Part shown: positions 59,411 through 64,000 of the stretch, piece after piece | Numbering within the stretch: the stretch's first letter is position 1 | Layout of the letters: each line of letters begins with the position of its first letter | From: JAEZKC01 sp046546375 | GTDB lineage: Bacteria; Fibrobacterota; Chitinivibrionia; Chitinivibrionales; Chitinispirillaceae | Assembly (NCBI GenBank): GCA_046546375.1 | Contig: JBKGXV010000009.1 | Span: 6,495 to 70,494, forward strand | Length of the DNA: 64,000 nt | Reading direction: 5' to 3' | Program-made: the position numbers and the translations under genes | The notes under the pieces: model-generated | Told to the model about the DNA's origin: nothing | Databases searched by the model: none | The model's input: only the letters and a program-made list of their open reading frames with translations

Positions 59411-59447
59411 GAAAAAAAAAGGCATATTTCCGATGAAACATGCCTTT
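59411..59447 (-). terminator. Terminator of rpsT
   Basis: AAAGGCATATTTC (59418-59430) and GAAACATGCCTTT (59435-59447), 13-bp stem with one G-U pair and a CGAT loop, and on the minus strand followed by a long T-run (59411-59420 read as A's). Confidence 0.85.
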
Positions 59448-59459
59448 CGGGAAGGTGCA

Positions 59460-59717
59460 TTACTTTTCGATTTTGTTAACCAGTTTGCTGAGTCGTGCTT
59501 TCTGGTTTGAGGCTTTGTTTTTGTGAATGAGGCCGATTTTGACGCTTTTGTCCAGAATGGAAACTGCATTTTTGAGCGCTGTACCAGCATTATCCTGGTC
59601 TTTTGCTTCCACAACGTTGCGCACGGCAGTTTTTAGACGGGAACGGTTCATACGGTTTTTCAGATTTGCTTTCTTGCTCGTGCGAACACGTTTTTCCACC
59701 GACTTATGTCGCTGCAT
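59460..59717 (-). CDS. rpsT: 30S ribosomal protein S20
   Basis: An 85-residue basic protein, primary 16S rRNA binding in the 30S body. Typical S20 segments are HKSVEKRVRTSKKANLKN, NRSRLKTAVRNVVEA and LIHKNKASNQKARLSKLVNKI. GGAG lies 8 bases before the ATG. It has a good promoter and a terminator of its own; single-gene S20 units are usual in many bacteria, where translation is autoregulated. Confidence 0.97.
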   Translation of the reverse strand: MQRHKSVEKRVRTSKKANLKNRMNRSRLKTAVRNVVEAKDQDNAGTALKNAVSILDKSVKIGLIHKNKASNQKARLSKLVNKIEK

Positions 59718-59767
59718 TATAGAACTCCTTATACAAAGAATTGGTTGTATATCGAATTAAAGAGGTA

Positions 59768-59796
59768 AAAATAAGCATTTACCATTAAATAGTCAA
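59768..59796 (-). promoter_or_regulatory. Promoter for rpsT
   Basis: On the minus strand TTGACT (59796-59791), 17 bases, TATTTT (59773-59768), 51 bases before the start codon. Confidence 0.6.
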
Positions 59797-59836
59797 TCTG
59801 AAACGCCATAAAAGTAAGTGTCAGCAAATATCGCTT

Positions 59837-62800
59837 CTACCGAACTACTCCGATAGGCAGTTTGAAACTCTCTTTTTTCCTGCTTTCGTGATCCGCTATC
59901 ACTATATGGGCCAGATATGTTGAGGATCCCACCAATCTTCCCGAACTGTTTCTGCCCTTCCAGACTATTTCAGACAATCCGGTGCAATCCGTCTTTTCTT
60001 TTTCGTGAACGATGTTGCCCAAGGGATCATAAATTTTTAGCTGACAGCTGTATTTTCTATTTCCCTTGTAACTGGTTTGGGGGCCTATGAAAAATGACAG
60101 TGAGTCATTCCTGGGATTAAAGGGGTTTGGGCCGGCTGTGGCTGAGAAAGAGGAGGGATGATACTTCAGCTCGAGCGGGATGCGTTTGTTTGATGGATTT
60201 GACTGGCAATTTGTATTCTTGTCTTCAATGCATATATCGGAGTTTATCCAAACGGAATCGGTTTCAGAAGGTAGTTGCACGCCTTGCACATCTTCAACAA
60301 GAAAAACCCAGGTGTTTTTATAGCCGTTGAGCAATTCCAGAGTCATGCTGTAAGTAGTGTCACAATCACCTCTTTTGAACACAAATGGTCTCTCGGCGAA
60401 TTCCCTGGATACACTTTCGGAGAAAATCACCTCCAGTGTATCGCGATCAGAGAGGGTATCCCCTGTGGAAAATGTGTATTTTGCCGAAACCAGCACGGAA
60501 GCAGCACTGTCCTTAAGAACAGCAAAACCGCTTTCGTTAAAATCAGTCATTTGGTATTTGAGATTAAGGTTGCCTGCAGTGATGTTTTCAACGGTTTTGT
60601 CGAATGCTCCTCCCAGTTGCACTATCACCTCTGAGCTGTCCTGGCCGTAGGTGAATCTTTCGGTTTTCAGTGTGTCTGCCATGGCACCGTTGGGCCAGGC
60701 GAAAATGGGTTGAAAACTGTAGTAATTGACCGGTCTGTTGAACTGAAGTATACCAGTTTCCACAATGCCGTCAGCGTTTCTGTCTTTATAGTAGGCCTGC
60801 TGCACTCTGGGTATTCCGAGCTTGAGCTGAAGAGGTACGAAGCGATTCTGCAGATGACTTCTGTTTCCGTAGTAATCACACAGTTGACTCTGGGGGTTTA
60901 TTCGTATACTGTCCTCTGGATACACCCGCTGGTTTACAATAATTCTGACTCCGTCATATGTTTTCGCCGCATTGAGTACAGTCAGTGCCCTTTCCTGCCC
61001 TCCGGGGGTTATGGCCAGCAGGGCTTCTTCCATTATCGAATCAGTCGGTACGGGTTCGGAAAATGTGATTAGAAGCGTGTCGGGGAACAATCCTTCTTCT
61101 GTGCGTTCCAGGAGCACCGCATCGGTTATGAGCGGACCGATTTTCTCCTTTACACGGAATGTGACCGTTTCCTTGCGCGGCGAGCTCATATAGCTTACAC
61201 CCAAACGGTCTGTTCCTGAATAAGTTGTTATGCTTCCTTCAAAAGGTTCAGGCAGAACCATTGAGACCGTTTTTTCGTCTGCTTCAAGAGTCATATTGTC
61301 CGGGTAGACTGTTTTGCTGTTTTCAAGTTCGGGCCAGCTGATAGTGATGGAATCGGGCAATGCCTGAAGTGTGTCTTCGTAAGTCAGTTCCAAATTGTCT
61401 AAACGACCATAGCCGTTGTCTGCATAACAGAAAGCAGAAACGACGTTGTTTACATCTAAAGGAGGATCTCCGGGTACGATAAAGCTTACAAAGCCTTCTT
61501 GGGTATCGTCTGATTGAAGATAATAACGGATCACATAACCACCGGGAAGAAGATCTGTAACGGCATTTTCCTCCACAACAACGGAGGAATAGTCATCCGA
61601 GATGGTTATGCCGCCATAACTTGTACCCGCCAGCAGACGTTTGGCTGTTTCAAACGAGGGCCCTTCTATGTAGAAATCCACCGTTGCTTCTCTGATTTCG
61701 GTGGAGGATGCCCCGGGATCGCAGGAGAGATTGCTCTGGGTAACTCGTTCAAAAAGATCGTAATGGGTTATACCTTCCGAGATTTCATTTGTTTTGTGAA
61801 ATATCTTGCTTGATGTGCGAAGGTTAAGCGAAGTTACCATTCGAAAGTTTGATCCGCAGCAGTGCCTTTCCGCAAAGAACAGTTTGAAACTGTATGTGTT
61901 GCCGGGGGTGAGCCCCAGTGTGTCCAGATCCACCGCCCCTTCAACAGGGCCGTGAATTCCACCTATGTCCACCACAAGAGAGCTGTCGATGAAAACCCAC
62001 ACATCATCATCACCTCTGAAATAGAATGTCTGTCCGGGGGAATAATCGAATTCAGCGGAAATCTCCATAGTGAAAAAGTAGTTATGCATGAAATTTGAGT
62101 CACGATCATAGCTGTGATTCGGATTCGGTACCGTTTCCTCTTCATCCAGGTATTCAAAATCATCAAGGGGGAAGAAATTGTCGTTATCTATTTCAAACAG
62201 ACCCTCATCGTTTTTCTGAAGCAGCATGTTGTAGCATGTCTGATTTGTATAACCGTTTCCCAGGCTTTCGGGTTGAAACCAGCTAGCAATATCGAAGGCG
62301 CACTGGGCGGTATCTGTCTGGATCGGTTTTCCGTTACTGTCCAGACGCTTCTCAACCATTCCTGTTTTATGTCCCATACATTCTAACTGGAAATCCGGAT
62401 GGTCCACAGCCATATCTCTCATGACCGCTCCCAGGAGCAGCACTCCGCAATCCCCCTTTTTCCCGGGAAAGATTGAATGTAATTCCGGGGGGCCTTCCGG
62501 ATAGGGGGTGGGGAGAATCCATGCTGTATCATGTTTGGTGAAGTGTTCCTGAAGATTGATGAAATCCCCTTCACTCAAACCTGATGCGGTATAAAGTGAA
62601 GAGTCCATAGAGTTTAAGAATTTGAAAGCCGCACTGTCGGTAGTTCCATAGTATCTGTAACTTGACCAGCCGCAGAATGAGGGTTCCAGATTCATTCTCA
62701 TGATGCGTCCGTCCGTCATCAGTACACGGGGCGCACCCAGGTCCCAGGGATTGAAAAAATAAAGCACTCTGCTCTCGGGGGCATCCAGGGTGATTTCCAC

Positions 62801-63190
62801 TTCGGACTCCAGGTCGGGGGTGCTGAGCCAAACATCCTTTGCGGAGGTATCGGAGGCAAACAGTCTCTGCATGCTGATCTGCTCGGCTCCCCCGGTGTAG
62901 AAAACTCTTTCAGCCTGAGCATCATGAGGGGTGGGAATCACACTCATAAATTCTATGCGCTCGGTGGAGGTTTTGGGGGTTTCGGTGAAGGTGTAGCTGT
63001 ACCACCCGCCACCCTCCGATACCATCTGGGCGCCGGGCCACCAGCCGCTTTCGTTTGATATTATGTAGAGTGGCGTTTCTGAGCGCACGGAATCCTGTGC
63101 CCAGGGGCTGAGAATATGAATGGTGACTGTCTGAGCTGAAAGTTGTGACACTATCACAAACAGAAAAAAAGGGATGAGGCGGGTGTTCAT
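59837..63190 (-). CDS. Large secreted fibro-slime domain protein
   Basis: A 1117-residue exported protein. Signal peptide (1-20, ending SQLSA), a starch-binding-like beta module (about 22-110) and a second similar module lead to the fibro-slime domain (about 240-490), with its hallmark FYFRGDDDVWVFIDSSLVVD and the GNTYSFKLFFAERHCCGSNFR loop (first is 20 residues). Further beta domains of chaperone/adhesin type follow, and a FlgD-like C-terminal domain (NPFNPRNDSLSF, then IYDPLGNIVHE, WKGRNSSGRLVGSSTYL). Fibro-slime proteins of Fibrobacter act in cellulose attachment; the domain also occurs in slime molds. ATG 63190 is chosen for the signal peptide, with AAGG 7 bases ahead. Confidence 0.92.
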   Translation of the reverse strand: MNTRLIPFFLFVIVSQLSAQTVTIHILSPWAQDSVRSETPLYIISNESGWWPGAQMVSEGGGWYSYTFTETPKTSTERIEFMSVIPTPHDAQAERVFYTGGAEQISMQRLFASDTSAKDVWLSTPDLESEVEITLDAPESRVLYFFNPWDLGAPRVLMTDGRIMRMNLEPSFCGWSSYRYYGTTDSAAFKFLNSMDSSLYTASGLSEGDFINLQEHFTKHDTAWILPTPYPEGPPELHSIFPGKKGDCGVLLLGAVMRDMAVDHPDFQLECMGHKTGMVEKRLDSNGKPIQTDTAQCAFDIASWFQPESLGNGYTNQTCYNMLLQKNDEGLFEIDNDNFFPLDDFEYLDEEETVPNPNHSYDRDSNFMHNYFFTMEISAEFDYSPGQTFYFRGDDDVWVFIDSSLVVDIGGIHGPVEGAVDLDTLGLTPGNTYSFKLFFAERHCCGSNFRMVTSLNLRTSSKIFHKTNEISEGITHYDLFERVTQSNLSCDPGASSTEIREATVDFYIEGPSFETAKRLLAGTSYGGITISDDYSSVVVEENAVTDLLPGGYVIRYYLQSDDTQEGFVSFIVPGDPPLDVNNVVSAFCYADNGYGRLDNLELTYEDTLQALPDSITISWPELENSKTVYPDNMTLEADEKTVSMVLPEPFEGSITTYSGTDRLGVSYMSSPRKETVTFRVKEKIGPLITDAVLLERTEEGLFPDTLLITFSEPVPTDSIMEEALLAITPGGQERALTVLNAAKTYDGVRIIVNQRVYPEDSIRINPQSQLCDYYGNRSHLQNRFVPLQLKLGIPRVQQAYYKDRNADGIVETGILQFNRPVNYYSFQPIFAWPNGAMADTLKTERFTYGQDSSEVIVQLGGAFDKTVENITAGNLNLKYQMTDFNESGFAVLKDSAASVLVSAKYTFSTGDTLSDRDTLEVIFSESVSREFAERPFVFKRGDCDTTYSMTLELLNGYKNTWVFLVEDVQGVQLPSETDSVWINSDICIEDKNTNCQSNPSNKRIPLELKYHPSSFSATAGPNPFNPRNDSLSFFIGPQTSYKGNRKYSCQLKIYDPLGNIVHEKEKTDCTGLSEIVWKGRNSSGRLVGSSTYLAHIVIADHESRKKESFKLPIGVVR

Positions 63191-63698
63191 AAGGAAACCT
63201 TTTTTAAGCGTTTTAACCGGCAGTTTCACCTGCTCTTTATATAATTTATATGAAAATTGCACTCATTTGGCATATTTTTTATAAAGAATTGTACTGGACA
63301 TGAGTTCAGCTGCATACGCTGGGTATTTTTTCCGGATTAAGTTCCTGAATATGAAGATTTTTTTCGAGCCTGTCTTTTGAATAGATTGTCCGGAAGAGCA
63401 GAATCTCACATCCACTTCTAACCGGTTCGGACTGTTTTTCATTTTTGAAATCGATTGGCAGCAAGCAGAGAGAATTATGGTGTATGTTGTTGAGTTTTTG
63501 AATAAGTTCCTCTGTGCATTTCCTGCTGTCATTCTTTAATTCGCACGAGCTGCAAACACATCGGTGTTTGGATCTTTTATAAGTTTTCTTCATATCAGCA
63601 GACAAGACACTTTCTTGTTTTGAATGCCACGCAGTTGAGATTTCGCAAAGTCTTCAATGTAAATTTATTCTCCTCTGGGAAAAGGTATCTCTGAGTGG
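63191..63698. other. Intergenic region before the edge gene
   Basis: 508 bases with two overlapping minus-strand open frames (63263-63532 and 63306-63605), neither with a ribosome site. A frame from 63593 to 63306 is the only one with some promise: a Cys-rich start (CVCSSCELKNDSRKC) and a basic helix. AT-rich sequence near 63235-63290 presumably holds the promoter of the fibro-slime gene. Confidence 0.4.
63306..63593 (-). CDS. Doubtful small Cys-rich protein
   Basis: A 95-residue possible product (start MKKTYKRSKHR) with a C-x-C-x2-C...C pattern that could bind zinc, followed by a charged helix. There is no ribosome site, no family, and the frame overlaps another of similar length, so it may be chance. 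Confidence 0.25.
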   Translation of the reverse strand: MKKTYKRSKHRCVCSSCELKNDSRKCTEELIQKLNNIHHNSLCLLPIDFKNEKQSEPVRSGCEILLFRTIYSKDRLEKNLHIQELNPEKIPSVCS

Positions 63699-64000
63699 CT
63701 ATCTGCAGCTTTCGAACCGGAAGATTTTCTCTTCAGCAGCAGAACTTGTTTTCAAAAGAAATGTCCCCGCTCCCAGATTGCGGGGCAGATCCATAACGTG
63801 TTGGCCCTCCGGGAGATGACCGTTATAGACTTTTTTGATCATTCTTCCTTTCAGATCAAAAAGTCTGATATCGTAGTGTCTGGAGCCTGGCGCATTGAAT
63901 CTGAATTTCTGGCCGTTCAGAACTGCCATGGACATGTTGCCTTTATGACTTGCAATGTAACGTTCACTAACTGGAGAAGTGCTGTTTGCCTTGAGGGATA
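63699..64000 (-). CDS. Exported protein C-terminus (sorting-domain-like), 5' end beyond window
   Basis: The last 100 residues of a protein whose frame is open to the right edge. The end has the shape of a T9SS/FlgD-like C-terminal Ig domain: FRFNAPGSRHYDIRLFDLKG, VYNGHLPEGQHVMDLP, NLGAGTFLLKTSS. Such domains close many secreted proteins in Bacteroidetes and Fibrobacterota. The identity of the catalytic or binding part is not visible. Confidence 0.82.
   Translation of the reverse strand, partial: SLKANSTSPVSERYIASHKGNMSMAVLNGQKFRFNAPGSRHYDIRLFDLKGRMIKKVYNGHLPEGQHVMDLPRNLGAGTFLLKTSSAAEEKIFRFESCR

Overview
This window reads as part of a chromosome from the Fibrobacterota, most likely a Chitinivibrionia/Chitinispirillaceae-type relative. 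That placement is inferred from several things seen together: a large secreted protein with a fibro-slime domain, LL-diaminopimelate aminotransferase (DapL) lysine synthesis, separate GluRS and GlnRS, an MglA/MglB polarity pair, and a complete bat (aerotolerance-type) operon. Coding density is high, the base composition is moderate and even, and operons are tightly packed with many ATGA, TAATG and GTGA stop/start overlaps. Where a promoter can be read it is sigma70-like (TTGACT or TTGCAY, 16-18 bases, TATATT/TATTTT/TAATAT). GTG starts are common.

Layout. 0-6 kb: the end of an inositol-monophosphatase gene, methionine aminopeptidase with a SEC-C zinc motif, HflX, and a DUF58/BatA-like pair. 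6-11.4 kb: formyl-THF deformylase, cobalamin-dependent MetH behind a structured leader, and an orphan secreted protein. 11.4-16.6 kb: MazG, TsaC, a STAS protein, DapL and a hybrid histidine kinase. 16.6-24.4 kb (minus strand): DUF445, short BatD-like, BatA, BatB, BatC, an alpha/beta hydrolase and a BatD-BatE fusion, almost all translationally coupled. 24.7-30.6 kb: a dual-specificity-type phosphatase overlapping dGTPase, TM2 and DUF2752 membrane proteins, PurC, a leucine-rich-repeat protein, a family 2 glycosyltransferase and GtrA. 30.8-35.3 kb is the accessory part: TPR protein, an ISL3-type transposase tail, orphan genes, and a scar in which PhzF and GNAT fragments are joined. 35.4-38.3 kb: etfB-etfA(ferredoxin)-hisG. 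38.5-44.4 kb: a Cys-rich orphan, a coupled STAS/lipoprotein/TPR cluster, an epimerase, and a CheY/HD-GYP pair. 44.6-52 kb: gltX, a Dabb-fold protein, glnS, tRNA-Ala(GGC), an EF-G-like GTPase, mtnA and a divergent cold-shock-domain protein. 52-59.7 kb: polysaccharide deacetylase, zinc-ribbon protein, then on the minus strand rpsT, a TPR/zinc-ribbon membrane protein, DUF4388 protein, MglA and MglB. 59.8-64 kb: the fibro-slime protein and the C-terminus of another exported protein running off the edge.

The most unusual system is the MglA/MglB module. The MglA-type GTPase (about 195 residues) carries a Pro/Gln tandem-repeat tail of roughly 465 residues ending in a short basic tail, and its roadblock partner also ends in a Gln-rich tail. 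Upstream lie a DUF4388 protein and a large TPR membrane protein on the same strand. Two further candidates for undescribed systems are the coupled STAS cluster at 39.5-42 kb (two lipoproteins, a 60-residue protein, STAS, TPR) and the MoxR-less bat operon with an embedded hydrolase. No CRISPR array, prophage, rRNA or recognisable defence island is present.
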